Shown in pieces: positions 10,991 through 25,900 of a DNA stretch of 64,000 bases. A program made the translations under genes and the position numbers. The DNA is from Phoronis australis (lineage: Eukaryota; Phoronida; Phoronidae): assembly GCA_002633005.1 (NCBI GenBank), contig NMRA01000138.1, positions 186,001 to 250,000 on the forward strand, read 5' to 3'. Every line of letters begins with the position of its first letter. Position 1 is the first letter of the stretch. Below the pieces are notes generated by a model that searched no databases, was not told where the DNA came from, and saw only the letters and a list, made by a program, of their open reading frames with translations.

Positions 10991-13900
10991 CTGACAAATA
11001 GAAAGTCATCCGTAATAAACACCACAGGATACCACTATGAGGTTTTAATACAAATATCAAATACTGTACAATTTTCCGAAGTATTCTTTACCAGTTTGGC
11101 ATATTAAATCCTGCACTGGGGCTTAGCTTAATGGCTTGAGGACTCAAAAGTAAACACATCTTATGTTCAGGCTACAAATTGATAAAGTTATGTTTTTATT
11201 TTGAAAAAACAATGCAACACTATTAAGGTCAAACTGAAATTCATTCGCTTCATGGATTCATCGTATGTAATTAAGAACGCCATTAAAGAAAAACAAAAAG
11301 TTTCCAAACCAAAACAAGAATTTTCAAAGATGGCTCTACACAGAATTTTAAAGTACACCTTGAACGTTAACATGTCCAGTTCCAACAAGCACCACTCTGA
11401 CTACACTGAACTCACAAACAGACAAACGTAATGAATGATTAGCCTTATTGATTGATCTTCGACATTGTGAGAATGCTCATTCAAGTCAAACAGTTGCAAA
11501 TAACTCTCCCATAAATTGCCGTTCTATTCAACATACTCTGGTACCCGTGGCAGAAACATACTTCTAGCGTAGATACTTGCAAATGTTCAAAACTACTGCT
11601 ACTGGCCAATCTTTGCTTGCCGTTTTCTCACGGTGATGAAAAATCTACTTCCTGTACCATTAGATGAGCCTGTGTTTGACTATTTAAATCATCTTTTCTA
11701 GTATTGCTTAAGCATTGGACTACCAGGACGTCCAACACATCCAAAATAACAAAAAAAAACTTCAAGAAAAGCTATAAACTTTCAAACAAAATTACATACA
11801 ACAATCCCCAGCCAAAAGTAAATTATTATACAATAGAAACTGATAGACATAAAAAGGAGCAATTTAATACCAACAAGAATCACAAAACAAATCACAGATG
11901 GCAGGAGGCTACCTAGTGAAAACCATCCAATCATCTCCTTGCGCTTCATTGACCTCTTGTTGTATACAGACACCATAAGCGTGACCTCTGGCAGCTGAAA
12001 CAGCGCCACCTGGAACATGAATGTCTCTTTGTAGAGGGGGTTTGGCTGGCCACGCCTTATCGACGTCTTACTACGAGCCATCTCCTGTCCAGCGGGGTTC
12101 ATCAGCGTCAACTTGACATAGGTATCTGAAAATAATTGACGATAATCAATAATAGTAGGCTCCAAGTCTTAAGTGAGACATCTTAACAGACTTCAGTGTG
12201 ACATCTTAACAGTCTTCATTGCAAGTAGAGCAAATCATACTATTACTAATAACCTCAATAAAAATTAAGTTGGTTTCCTCTTGTGCTAGTGATCGTGTAT
12301 AATGTGCTTGAGACAAAACATGTTTATCAGCAAACAAACAAGATAAATTTTATAATTAAAAATAAAATATTTTTATTGACATAACTGATAAAAATTACCT
12401 ACTCAGCAATCTCTGGGGTGTGAGGATAGGGTGAAAAGACAAGAGCAACACAGAGCATTGAAATGCGCCCATGAATGCACCACAAATGGTGTGCTTTTAG
12501 GGGTACTTCTTTGTATTATAAATTAAAGTGGTCACTAGATGGCGCAAAGTACGTCAAATCCATCCGGAACGAGAACATGTCGTTGTTTCTTGCTTGAAAG
12601 CTATTTCCCAAATTTCAAGGAACTTCAGAGAAACAGAGGAAAACGGAAAAAATGAAATTGCCACTAGGGGGCACAGCATTTGTCAGATCTGTCTGCAAGT
12701 CATCGTCGTTTGTTGTCAACATAAACACACTATCTTGCTAAATTTAATAAAGATCCTGTAGTGGGTTTAGGAGACACAGCTATGGACACAAAAAAACAAA
12801 ACTGCTAGTAGGAGGCGCCACAGTAGTTGAATTTGTTGGAAAATCATCGTCAACTGTCCCATTCAAACTAAGAACATATAAGCCAATTCTCACACTCATC
12901 CTTACAGCGGTTTGGTTGATAGAGAGGCAGACGCCAAAACAGACTAGAAAACAGTAAAAATGTCCACTAGATGGGGCAAAATGCATCAAATCCATCCAAA
13001 AACAGCAACATGTCATGGTTTATGAAAAGTCACTTGTGTACAAACTTATTGTCAATAGAACGAAAAATACATCAAGTCTCCCACAAATGATAGGAGAGGT
13101 CTAGAACCCATGCTGTTCTTGAAAACTGCTACAAAACTGATGTAAATCAACTAACGTTCCAGCATTGTACCTTTGTCATTAGTAAATTTTGAATAACTCA
13201 AGAACAGTAACCCAAAGCCAGAAAAAGATAATGCACTTCTTGTTAATAGCTCTTTCAGAGATCCATTGACATACCAAGTTTCAGAAAAATCTGTCAAAGG
13301 ATGCTGGGTAGAGGGGATCACCCTGTCTGCAACCTCCCTGAAGATGCAGTAACACAAAAAGATTGCCATTTTGCATGTTTTAATGTTCACTCACCAGGTG
13401 ACCTAGTCATTGCCAGGTTTCTAAAACTACTGCCTTTGATGACCTCCACAGATAGCCGGCCAGTTGTCCCATTGTATGATAGTCCTAGTAATAGTTCGGG
13501 CATGCCACCATGTTGGAGAGACTGCATGGATGAGCCAGATTCACTGGCTGAACCCAGGCTTGATGTGTCTGCCTTAGAGTCAGCACGCTGAAAGGAAGCA
13601 TCAGTACATGTGCAATAAAGGGTACTGAAGTCAAAAGCAAACTGTAAGAATTAAAAAGATGCACCACAGTCTAGAAATCATTGATAGAACTTATCTTGGT
13701 ATCTGACAGTTACATAATATATTAGTAACCCTTTAGTTCAAGCGTGATTTATATACGGTCTGAAATAGAAGTCTGGAGCTCAAGACATGGGGTCTGTTAC
13801 ATGAAAATGACTTTAGACTTAGAGGAAATTCGGTCTTTAAGGCTCCACATAAATGTTTCTAAAAATAGTTAAATCTCACTACAGCAAAAGTACAAAGTGT

Positions 13901-16900
13901 CTGAGAATATACACATAACTGATAGTTACTGAAATAATTTCTATAAACTATTTCTGGACTGAGATGCGCTCATAGTTTCTTTACTAAAACTAAATTCAGC
14001 AATTGTGAAGTTGGAGCACCAGACCAAATTTCTGCCGGTCTCAAGTCTTAGTCATTTTCATGAAACAGACTCCAAATTTCCGACTTGTCACTTTTCATAA
14101 AACCGACCTGTGGTGTTAAAAACATGAACTTTCCTCAAAAGGGTATTTGCTCTTCTAAAGCAGCATCATAGAAACTCTAATATGCTTTCTTTGAACTGAA
14201 ATTGGTTACAATACATTGCCAAGAATTCCTCTGATGGCCAGATTGAGTTAGACACTGAAACTAACCCACTGTGACAAGCAACTTAATAGGGCTGGTCTGA
14301 AGCAATCATGACCTGTCAGTTCTTCTCAAGTCCACTTTTCAAAAGAAGAAGACATGAGTGTAACACACTTCCGAGTTGAGTCAGATAATATAAAGATGGT
14401 CTGATTGGGCCCTTCTCACCTTTTCAATTTTCAAATTTATATGACAGAATTGCTAGCAACACTATGAGTAAAACTTTGTTGGTTTAAGAATGAGAAACCA
14501 ATTCTGATGTAAGAATGCATAATATATAATCATTAGCAAGGCATCAGTGGGTTAAGGGCCTTATTTGTGCCCAACCTCAGATATGCAAAATGACCAAATT
14601 TTAGTACCAAAGTGTTGTTCCTTCAATATGAATGCTTTGGCCTAAGACACGTTAGGATATTGGCATGACAAAAGTATTGTATTCTATACGTTAGGATATT
14701 GGCATGACAAAAGTATTGTATTCTTGCCACACCATCCATAGTGTTATTCTTCACATGATTTGGCTTCAACATTAATTGGACTTACTGCCACATTGCTGCG
14801 GGGTTCCAGTGTCAACCAGTGTGTAGAGGCTGCCTCATCATTCACAGTCTGTAGTGGCATCACTGTCTCACCAATAAGTCGTTCACGACGCATCCTCTCA
14901 TTACCAACCAGCCGGAACATGATAGCCAACTGAGTTAAATCACCTGCATAACAGGAAGCCTGGCTTGTAACTTTAAAAAATTCTCAATTAACAATCTTCT
15001 CTTCAATGTTAAGAACTAAAATTTAGCAGAAAATTTCAAAATTTACACTACTTTGAATTCAAAGGAATGCTTCGTCACTAAAAAACCTGGAGGATGACAA
15101 AATTCCAAAAACATGGAAAATGCATGGAAAACGGAAAGGCACCGGACTGATACAGAGTTAACAGATCTGCTTAGCACGTATGAATGAACACTACAAAACC
15201 CAATGAGGAAGGAGCATACTGATTATGGAAGACCTGTTTTAACAGGTACAGTTCTGTATCATGCCTTCTTGTTTGCATACATGTTTAAAAACATGTATGC
15301 AAACAAGAAGGCATGATACAGAACTGTACGTAAAGCATTGAAATGCATCCGAAACTGCAACTTCAACAGTATCTTTTCAGGTACTTATTAGTATCATAAA
15401 ACTGGCCACTAGGTGGCGCAGAATACGTTGAACCTGGCCGAAAATAGGAAGGTGTCGTCTCCCTAATTGTGATCTACTTGCTACAGTTCATGAAAATCCG
15501 ACAATAACTGTGAAGGTACAGAGGCAATCGTAAAAAAATTGCCTGAGGAGGTGTAGTGGGTGTTGGTTCTGCCCAAATAAAGTTGTCATATACTGCCATT
15601 TTCATACGAATACACTTGCTAAGTTTTACAAAAGATCATGCAAGGAGTTTAGAAGATAGAGCAGCAGATGCAAAAAACAAATGTCATTGGGCACTCGACT
15701 ACTCAGATTCATGAACATTTGAAAAACTCAGTGTCAGTTATAGTCTTCTCATTAGGAACAAATGTCCCAATTTTCATGATCCGTTGAGCTGTTTTGCAGA
15801 GAGAAGCCGACTCACAAATTATAATCATGGCATCTGAGTGGGGCATAATGTGCTGAATTTGGCAAGAGATTGTCATCTCCTTTACACAGCATTTGAAAGT
15901 CAGCCAAGGTCTTCACAACAGCAACATATATGTCAATTTTCATAATGATCCATGAAGTGGTTAGACAGATAAAAAGGCAAACGGCAAAGACTAATAAATA
16001 ACGAGAATGGCAACTAGGTGACGTACAATGCATCAAATCCATCCAAAAATAGGAAGGCATCATCATCTCCTTAATAGAAATCTATTTGCCAAATTTTATA
16101 AAAATCCATAGAGAGACTCCAAAGATATAGAAGCAAACTTTAAAAACAACAAGAGCAACGTGGAGAATTGAAATGCACTCAAAATGCACCACAAACAGAA
16201 TATTTGTAGGAATGCTAATTAGTTTCATGTAAGCTACAAGGAGACAATTTGACCTGGGTAGCTGCAATAGTCAGAAATTGAAAAAAGGCAAGTTGGTATT
16301 TCATCTTTTAAAACTATTATCAAATCAAAAAATTTAAAAAGCATCTTTCAACATTTGCAACAATCCAAAAAGGGGTTTTGTAGATATTGCAGCAGATGCT
16401 GGAAGTCAAGACAAAAATGACAGCCATATGTGCCCAAGTGTGTACATGTGGGTGCATAAAATGAAAAAGGGGCACTGAAAACTTGTGGAAACTGGAAACT
16501 CCAGCGAGGAGTGGCAACCATGAATCAGGTGGCATGTTGCCATATAGGATAAATGCCAACAAGCAGACTTTAGAAAAAACATCTAGGTAATAGGCAAGGG
16601 TCTCTTTTAGCCGTATGACCAAAGTGTAAATTTTCACCAAAAAATATGTCTGGATAACAAAATTTCCTAGAAAACCTTGAAAGGTTAACATTTGTCTAGT
16701 GATGGGAGGCAAATTACTTTGGTAAAAGAAACCCTACAACAGGATACATGCACATTTCCAGCCTCCAGCAGCATATCCTCATTCAAAACTTCCATACCAT
16801 GTCCACTTTCATTTCAAGACATTGATTGTGACTCCCTAGACGCCCACATAATGAAATCCGAGTTCAAATTGACAAATGTTGTTAATCTTACTTTTTGCTA

Positions 16901-19900
16901 CTTTTGTGAAGACAAATGTTTCGTCCCATCTTGGGTTGTCACCCTGCTTAACTTTTGTCTTAAATTTCTGTTTTTTTGATGGAAGAAGAACTAACTTCAC
17001 TTGAACGTTGTCTGCTCCACCCCTCTCCTGAAATTGATAATTATAAACATTACAATGGAGGCAAAATTTACAAAATAATTTAAAATTAATTCTGCCTTAA
17101 ACACGTCAGACTTAAGATATGTTCGAGTGAACATGTGGTTCAGTTGTGATGCATGACGAAATCTCAAGAAGAATTGCATGATTGGTCTTTTCTCCCAAGC
17201 AACTTGTTCTACGGAACTCAAAAAATTCCCACAGGAGATAAACCAATTAACATAACATGCAGCTGTCACATTAATTGAGGCAAACTCGTTAAAATATACA
17301 CCACAAACATAACGCTTAATCGTCGTGAGAGACCGTCCCGAGTTGGTTTGTGGTGCAACTCGGGACGGTCTGGGGTCTACAGAAAACCCGTAGTTCAACT
17401 GTGAGTCTACACCAATGTGATAAATGAGAGTAGTTCTACTTGCTGCGTCAGCTGCTGGTATGCTTATCTCTTTTATGACACACAATGTGCGACTGGGCAA
17501 AGCGTTTTCAAAATAATGTGGATAAATCAGTGGAGTGTGAAACCCCTGAGGTCCCTGTCAAGTCCTCACGGCAATTTTACGTTATGAAATCTCTATCCTC
17601 GACAATATGAGTTTGAAAGCATCATGCAGCCCTGTCATACAAAATCATTGCTTTGTTTCATATTTTCAGGTACAACCTTCTGCTTTGGTTTTGTAATATA
17701 GCATCACTAACTATACATGTTAACATGTGCACCAAATGGAATTCAGAGATTGTCTCAACCATATTCACCGTCAATACTACTTAAATTATACCCATTTGAA
17801 GTTTGTCATTTTGAATTGAACTAATAAGTGCTGCGTGGGAGTATAATAATGTATCATTTCCATTAACATAATCAAAGACATTTTGATCGATATATTTGCT
17901 TTGCATTTATTTCATGCACTTTTATTTTCAAATGCAGGGAATAAATCACTCGCGGGTTTCCAAACTGACCAAAAAAGTGGGACAAAATCGCAACCTTTTT
18001 TCATAACCTCACAGCCATAAAGTCTATGACGCTGTAGGTGGAAAACCAGGATGAGAAGTCTTAAAAACCTTTTCGCTGTGCATTAGCAGGTTGGCATCAT
18101 GACGGAATCTTGTTTGCTATCACACAAAAAGTCTATTACAAGTTGACACCCTTCGAGCTGACCTGCTCCAAAATTCATAGCACTTTCAGGAACAGTCGAC
18201 ACTAAGTTACTGACAGTCCCTCTGCGTGCACTCAGGTCTACATGATCACTTCTTTCTGTTCACAGACATACAGCACTTGACAAAAGTAACCAAACAAAAT
18301 ACCATTTTCATGTCATGATGGGTTGGTCATTCTATATAGCTACCCTCATGAAGTGTTCTGCTTGCCATCAGTCGTAATGATGGAAAATTCTGGGTCATTT
18401 TGTCTGATTATTTTTGGTTTTTACTGTTGTTTTGCTGCATTTGTCTGAACCGTGTCAAAGAGTGTCACCTAAGTATGACAAAAACAGTATTCAATGTAAA
18501 TAGGCTTACTTTTGATGGGATCTCTCTGGCTTCTCCTATGCTGACAGTCATGGTGGCCCTTCCAAGGTCATAGGTGAAGGTCACCTGAAGACTGCCACAT
18601 TTTGACACTAGCAACACACTGTCAGGGTCACGAGTTTGAAGGTCACTCACATCAAACAAATGTTCCTGGAACAAAAGCAAACAGTGTAACAAAGGTGCTG
18701 CTGTGAACTTGACAATGGTTGCTTTTGACCAACCAGAGATAAAGCGGGAATGCTTAGTAATACAATATGTTTTTGGTTTTAGCAGATTACTTGGGTTCAT
18801 GCATACCAGGCAGTAGTGCAATAAACGCTGTAGCATCTCACAAACTTCAGGGGGAAACCAAAGAAACTGCCCTATTCTAATTTTGAAGGGCTTCCAACAT
18901 TGTTGTAGATGTCCAATTAAATTTCTGTCAGTAGCATATGGTACAGAACATGAAAATGGGAAAACATTTTTGGTGCTTTTATCTTTCATACAAACAATGA
19001 GAAAATTTTACTGTTCCGTCATACTGTAGCCTAAATTGTGACAAGTTTACCAAATTGAGAATTAGGCTGTCTCAAAACCAATTTTAATTGCAAAACAATA
19101 ACTATAGTGTGGTCACTGAAATTCATCAATAAATTAGTATATCAACCATGGACCATACAACAGGATTCATAAAGCTTTGAAAGTGAAACGCCTATATTTA
19201 CCGATATGTACATACACATGAAACTATTACACAAGAACCATACTCGACTGTATTATTAATCAGGGTAATAAATTGAGAAATACAAAAATCAGGGAGTGAG
19301 AGTAACATCACTTAAGCGTGGGCATTAAAAAACTAAACTTAAAAATTTGAGGAAGGGCGTTTACTTAAGCGGCATAATCTGGAATGGCCAAGATGTTTAG
19401 TTGAAAATAAAAGCCCTTAACTCCATTAACAGAAATATCACTTTGTTTCATGTTATTTCCACACAGTAGAGGAGATGCAAGTGAGTTCCAGAAAACAGAA
19501 ACTAATGAGAGAGCAAGTGATTCTTCATAAGTCACACAATGATTAACAAGTGCAACGCAAAGCATTGAAATGCACTCATGACTGCAACGCAAACAATGTG
19601 CTTCTTGTGGTGTTTTTTTTTATTATCTAATCATGAAAAGAGCCAATATGTAGCACAGAATACGTCAAATCCATCACAAATTGGAAAGGTGCTGTCATCG
19701 TCATAATAGAAACTTGTTTGCCAAATTTCATGAAAAACCCCGAAAGGAACTCTGAAAACATAAAGGTAAAGGCTAAAATTAAAAATTGTTATTAGGGTGC
19801 ACAGCAGTAGTCAAAGCCATCAAAACAGTAGTGGACAGCTATTGCCACATCTATAGGAAAACACCTGCAAAAGTTCACAAGCATCCTGCAAAGGAATCAG

Positions 19901-22900
19901 GAGCTACAGCCATGGTCGTAAAAAATCACCACTAGGGGATGCCACTGGTTCAGACATATCCAAAAATGTCAGCCATGGGCTTCATACTTTTTATATTTGT
20001 TTATTACGAAAAATACAATGTACTATATACCGGTATTAAGAGTTCATGGACGGCGCACCATTGGGGGCTGGCGGGGCTATAGCCCACCCCACTTTTTCAG
20101 TCTGCTGCCCACAGTCTATGGGCTGTGCACCACAGGGGAGCTGGGGGCTACAGCCCTAACTTATTTCAGTGCTGCGCCGCCCATGTTAAGCCCAGAAAAC
20201 ACTAGAAAGCATTATATCTAGTCTGCTATCGTTCATCATTTTTTCTAGTCTGCTAGGATTCATTATGATCCTTTGAGCAACTAGCCAGAAAAAGAACCAG
20301 ATGCTAAAAATGAACTCGAAATGATAAAAATGGCCACTAGGTGGCACAGCAAACGTCAAATAGATCTAAAAATGGAAAGGCATGCTTGTCTCCTTAATAG
20401 AAATCTATTGGCCAAATTTCATAAAAATCCATCAATGAACTAAAGACTCAGAGGTAAACGAAACAAAAAATAAAATTGCCCAAAGGGGACACAGCTGCTG
20501 TCAGATTGGTCTGAAATTTGCCAACATTCCTTGCCATCTCCACAGGAGCATATGTCAAATTTCACAAAGACCCTTCAAAGAGTTATGAAAATACGGCCTA
20601 GACACAAAAATAAAATTGCCACTAAGGGTTGCCAGAGTACTTGAACCTGTCCTAAAATCAGTGTCAGCAGCGGTCTTCACATCAGGAACATACATGCCAA
20701 TTTTCATGATGATCCTTTGAGCAGTTTGACAGATAGAGAGGCGTACATCAAAAACACACTCAAAAATATTTTTAATTGCTACCAGGTAGTGCACAGTACG
20801 TCAAATCCATTCAAAAACGGAAAGGCAACATCACCTTGTTAATAGAAACCTATTTGCTAAACTTCATGAAAATCCTTAGAGGAACTCTAAAGATACAGAG
20901 GCAAACATAAAGAAAAAAATGCCACTAGAGGGCACACAAGTAGTCGGATTGGTCCAAAACTCGTCGTAGCTGAGTGGTCATGTTCGTAAGAACATATCTG
21001 TCAAATCTCATTACAATACTGCAAGGAGTTCAGGAGATACAGCCGTAGACACCGAACAGAGATGAAGGCAATATCCAACCACACATAAATATGTGGGTGC
21101 ATGCAAAGAGGTTAGTATGGCAGAAGAAAACCATCTTCTTCTGTCAGACAGCCATCTTCTTTCTGAGAAGGGTGAGGTCTTTCTCAAATGTGGAACTCTA
21201 ATTCATAATGCATGTAGGAATGTACCACTAAACAGGGTAACAAACAAATGCAAAAACCCCATGGTTTGATGGAAATTTCCAAAAAAAAACATCTTACTAA
21301 CTGCAAAAGTTGCAGAAAAACAAAATTGAATGGTGGTATTTGTCACACTGACTTAGAGAAAGGTAAAATAACCAAAGAAACCTTTGAATAGGGTGCAAAT
21401 ATCAGCAATTATGGCTTGATGACACCTTATAGTAATAAGAACTTGATGACAGAAATATAATGCAACTCCTGGGCTAGCTCCTATGAAAGCGTCAAAGCAG
21501 AGATGATTAACAAACATGGGTTATAAGAGCACAGCTGTTTCCCCATCTGGTTAAATATTCGGTAACATGGCTTTCCATCTCACCTGTAATTGGCTGACTT
21601 TTCTTGTAGCACCGTAGGCTTGCTGAGGCTGCTGTCAACAAGACAGTGACAACTAAAGACATCTATTGATGGACAGATGCCATCATTACAAGGGTTTTAG
21701 GCAAAACCGTGAAGGAAACAACTAGAGATTACAGAAGATAACTGTGGCAGACAGGGTCATTGATGAGGTCTCCTGGTACTTACTATCTCCCCATGCACTC
21801 AACTATTCCAAGAGCAGGAGATAACATATAGTCATTAACCATGGAAGTATTTTTCCCATGGCACTTCGGCAAACAAGTCATCTAGAGATAGGTAGATGCC
21901 ATATTAGGTGACTGGCAAACCGCAGTCAGAAACAACTAATGACATCTGTTGTCAGAGACAAAAAGACTTGAATCAAACTAATCAACAGACACAAATTCCA
22001 TTTTTATTTCACGTTTCAACCAAACATCAACTGGGGTGTAATTGAAGTAATTGAAAGTAAAATATATTTTTTATGGAGTACAAGGACATCACTAAGGACT
22101 TGAGCATGAAAGTGAAGTTGTTCATTTGCCAGACAGCAAGACACTAAAATTGCTGATCTCATCAGTCAGACAGTGTTGTGTAAATTCTATTTACTCAGTG
22201 GCACTCTTAGCCAAACACCAACAACTGCTTAATCCCTAGGGCTCATTTTGCCAACAAAAACAAAGTAGCAACTTTGAACAGTAGATCAACACAAGATGGA
22301 CACTTACATCACCCTGGTCACCAATCAGCATTTGCTGTGAGCCCATCAGGTCCTTGTCTGATGGGGCAGGTATGGGTGCATGAGACGAGACTTTGCTACT
22401 AAGAGATGGAGTGCCAGGCTGGACATCTTCTGTTGCTTCACGTGCACCTTCGACTGATGGTTGGTAGCTTGAGCCACCTTTCTCGGCCTGTGACAGTAAT
22501 TGCTCATTACTTTCTGTCTTGGCGGTCTTTTCTGCAATGAAAACAGAGTGTACACATTGTATAACAAGGTCCACTGGTAATGTTGTCAGACATATGCTGC
22601 CATGTGGCTATATATATATTTTTGACCATGGGCACATAATTATTTTTTGCTCTGTTTTATCTGGGTGATTGAACAAATATGACACCATTCGTTCTTTAAA
22701 GGCAATTTTCTGAGATCAACCTCAGCTCGAATTCGGACATAAAACCCTACACTGTGAGGAATATTATGGTTCATCTGAAGGGGTGTCAAAGAAGCTGCAC
22801 AATCGCAACGAACGCCCCTCTCTGAATAAACAAGGTGGGTTAAGGTCTAACTGTCACACATATGGTATACTATCCTGACCTCGATGTTGCGTCGTCTGAT

Positions 22901-25900
22901 CATAACGCCACCCATTGGTCAGAACGATAGTAACACAACTAGCCCATTAATTAAGCTGAAGTCCGAGAGAGATGGGTGCAACATCGCTAGCTCAAGTAAG
23001 CAAATTACAGTTTTTGACTTCAATTTTTTCTGTATTTTATCATAATCTATCGATCGATTTCTGAGATAACCAACAGATGAGCAAAGGCAATGCTGGACAG
23101 TCACTGGACAAACAGGATGCTGACTATCTGACCACAATTTTTTTGGTGGGCACATAAACATTTTGGACAACATTATCAGTTGCGCTCTTTAGGTGCAAAG
23201 TCCAAAAACGCTCATGTCCAGGGGGCTCTCTTTCAAATAATGGGTAGGGGATGCCGCAACACATTCAAAATATGAGAAAGTGGGAAAGGGGTATACGAGA
23301 CAATACCAAATGATTACAGCAGCAAGGCAGGGAGTTGATATATACCCACCACGTGCATTAAAAATGGCAAAGATATAAGGTGTAAGTGCTCATTTTTTCA
23401 AATCTTTCCACAGCTGCCGCCAAAGCTATCCAAAAATAAATATCTCAGTTGTGCTCTACTCTTTAGAAAACATGGCAAATTTCTAGAAAATCCGTCTAAG
23501 AACTTGCCGGACAATAAGGTAGACGTAGTGGTAATTTGTTATTAGGGAGTGTCTCAGTAATCAGATCTGTCTAAAAGTCAAAAGTAGTCTGCTTTCCTCA
23601 ACGAAAACAATTTGCCAAAGTTTATGAAGATCCATCAAGAAATTTGGTAAATATTCTGGCAAGCTAAAACAATTGACATTAGAGGGCACCATAGTTTTGG
23701 AGCTGGCCAAAAAAATAATGGCAGCTGTAATCTCCTCAATGGGATCAAATATGCCAAATTTCATCAAGACCGATCGAATAATTTGGTAGACGCTGAGATA
23801 GACGCAAAGAAAAGTATAATTGACACTAAGGAGTGCTACAGGAGGTCCGCTCAAAAATCTATAATGGCCAAGCTCTCCTCAATAGGAACACATCTGCCTA
23901 CTATAATGATGATTTTCAAACAGTTTGTAGGTAACAATAATGGTCACTATTTGCACAATGTAGATTCAATCCATCTGAAACTGTGCACGCACTGTCAACT
24001 GTGTACTATTACTGACAGACGCAAATTTGTCAAATTTCAAGAAGATTAAAGATGAACAAGAACTCAAGATATCAAGCATCAAGCTGCCACAGAAGTTAGA
24101 CTTATCCCAAAGTCAGTGTGCTCCCCGTAATAGGAAAATACTAAACAAGTTTCATGCTTGCACATCAAGGAACTTTGTATAGGTTGAGGCAGAGGTAATA
24201 ATGAAACTGCCACTGAGGTGTGTCAAAACAGTCAAGCTGTCCAAAAATCAATGGCAGCTGTGTTCTCTTCACATTACCAAATAACATAAAGATTCATCCA
24301 CCAACTTAGTATATATTGAGGTAAAGATGAAAACAATATTGCCACTAGGGGAAACCACAGTCAGTCAGATCGTCAACAATGTTCCCTTCAATAAGAACAC
24401 ATATATTAAACAATATTTTTGAAAGATATTGCCTGGATTGTCAAAAGGTTGCATTAACGCCATTTAAATATACGTATACAGGATTCTCACAAACTCACTA
24501 AATTTCCTGAGAACTGTATGCTCAATTTTTGACTGCATTGTGATTTTGTTGATAAAAATCCAGTGCTTTGCAAGGTTGGCCACATTTTCAAAAAGTCCAC
24601 CCCAGGGTCAATATTTATACTGTTATTTAGCACTTGACATAAAGAAAATACAAGCCTTTGAATTATTTTTATTGAAGCTTTAATCTCAATACAATCGCAG
24701 ATTATTACCATCATCAATCAACCCGACATTGATTGACAAGTAAAGCAGAGATCTGGATAACCCCATAATTTCTGTGTTCAAACAACCCAGCAGCATTCAC
24801 ATACTGATGAAATAAATTTACTTTCAACCACTTTTTGCCATCAACTCGCTATTTTGAGAGAAATCTTCATTTTATTGTTTGGTGCATGTAGAGTACAATG
24901 TAAAATCAGCTTGTTCACCTAGTTCCCAACCACGCGAGTGTGTACGTGGTACGTATGTTCAACTCAAATCATGACTTGTGTAGAATAGAAACATTTGTAT
25001 TTGGAGACTTTCATAGCATTCGGTCAAAGAATTTGGTAGATAAAGAGGCAAACATAAAAAACTAAAATAAAATAAAATTGCCACTAGGAGCTTGGGATAT
25101 GTCTGAATGTCGTCATCCGTCATGAGCTTCATTGGAACACATCCTGAAAGGGACTTAGGAGACAGCCAGATGTCTAGACAGACATGACAGCAATAAAAAC
25201 CCTACCTAAAACAATAAATTTTTGCCCACTCTATTTAAGAACAGATTTATAATTCTTTAAATGTGGACTTCATTCCTTGTTACCTCTGTAAATGGACAAG
25301 AAACAAACTACAGCAGTGTAGTAAATAAACATTTCATAAATTTATCAAGGCTTACTTTTTGAGTTTCTAAAGCTCGCTCCACGCTTTAGGTTTTTCTGGT
25401 AATTCTGAAGCACGTCATCGTCAGAGTCGGACGATGTGTCGACATCCTCGTACGCATATGCATTTCCTGTAAATAGAACAAATAGACATAGCGATAGCAT
25501 ACAATTCTTTATGTATAAAAAATTTATTTCAAAAATGGCATCAGGTGACACTTTGAAAAAAAAAAGTATCCGGACTCGTTTCAGATGCTATCTGGTGATA
25601 CTTATCGGGGGAAAAAGGAGTACCCTGGTACAATTTATGCTGAGATAAAAAAGTAGGATTAAACTGGCCCACCTCAGCTACTATCAAATGATTTTTTCTT
25701 TTTGACAATATGGGCACCTAAAAGTAACACATCACCGCATCAATTTAAAAAAAAAACAGACCAGAAACCAATTTAATTATTTTCTTTTGCTTTGTACATA
25801 CTTCTTAAGTATTTATATTATACTTCATAAAGAGAAAAAGCCAGGAATGTTCCCTGAGGAAACGTTAAAGCCTAACATCTTTCTACAGAAATTACCTCCT

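Larger units (their letters stand above)
18666..22307. other. SYT14/16-like intron 4
   Basis: Holds the longest monomer array (19545-21105) and its foldback insertion. The remaining roughly 2 kb shows no recognised structure. Confidence 0.6.

Noticed and set aside
11540-11640. Candidate C2B terminal segment in intron 9
   Set aside because: No reading frame gives the GHW or WHxL words, and the confirmed exon lies further downstream.
16320-16712. 130-codon minus-strand ORF in intron 6
   Set aside because: Same strand as the synaptotagmin gene, but phase and content do not fit, and the exon 6 to exon 7 junction is already exact without it.
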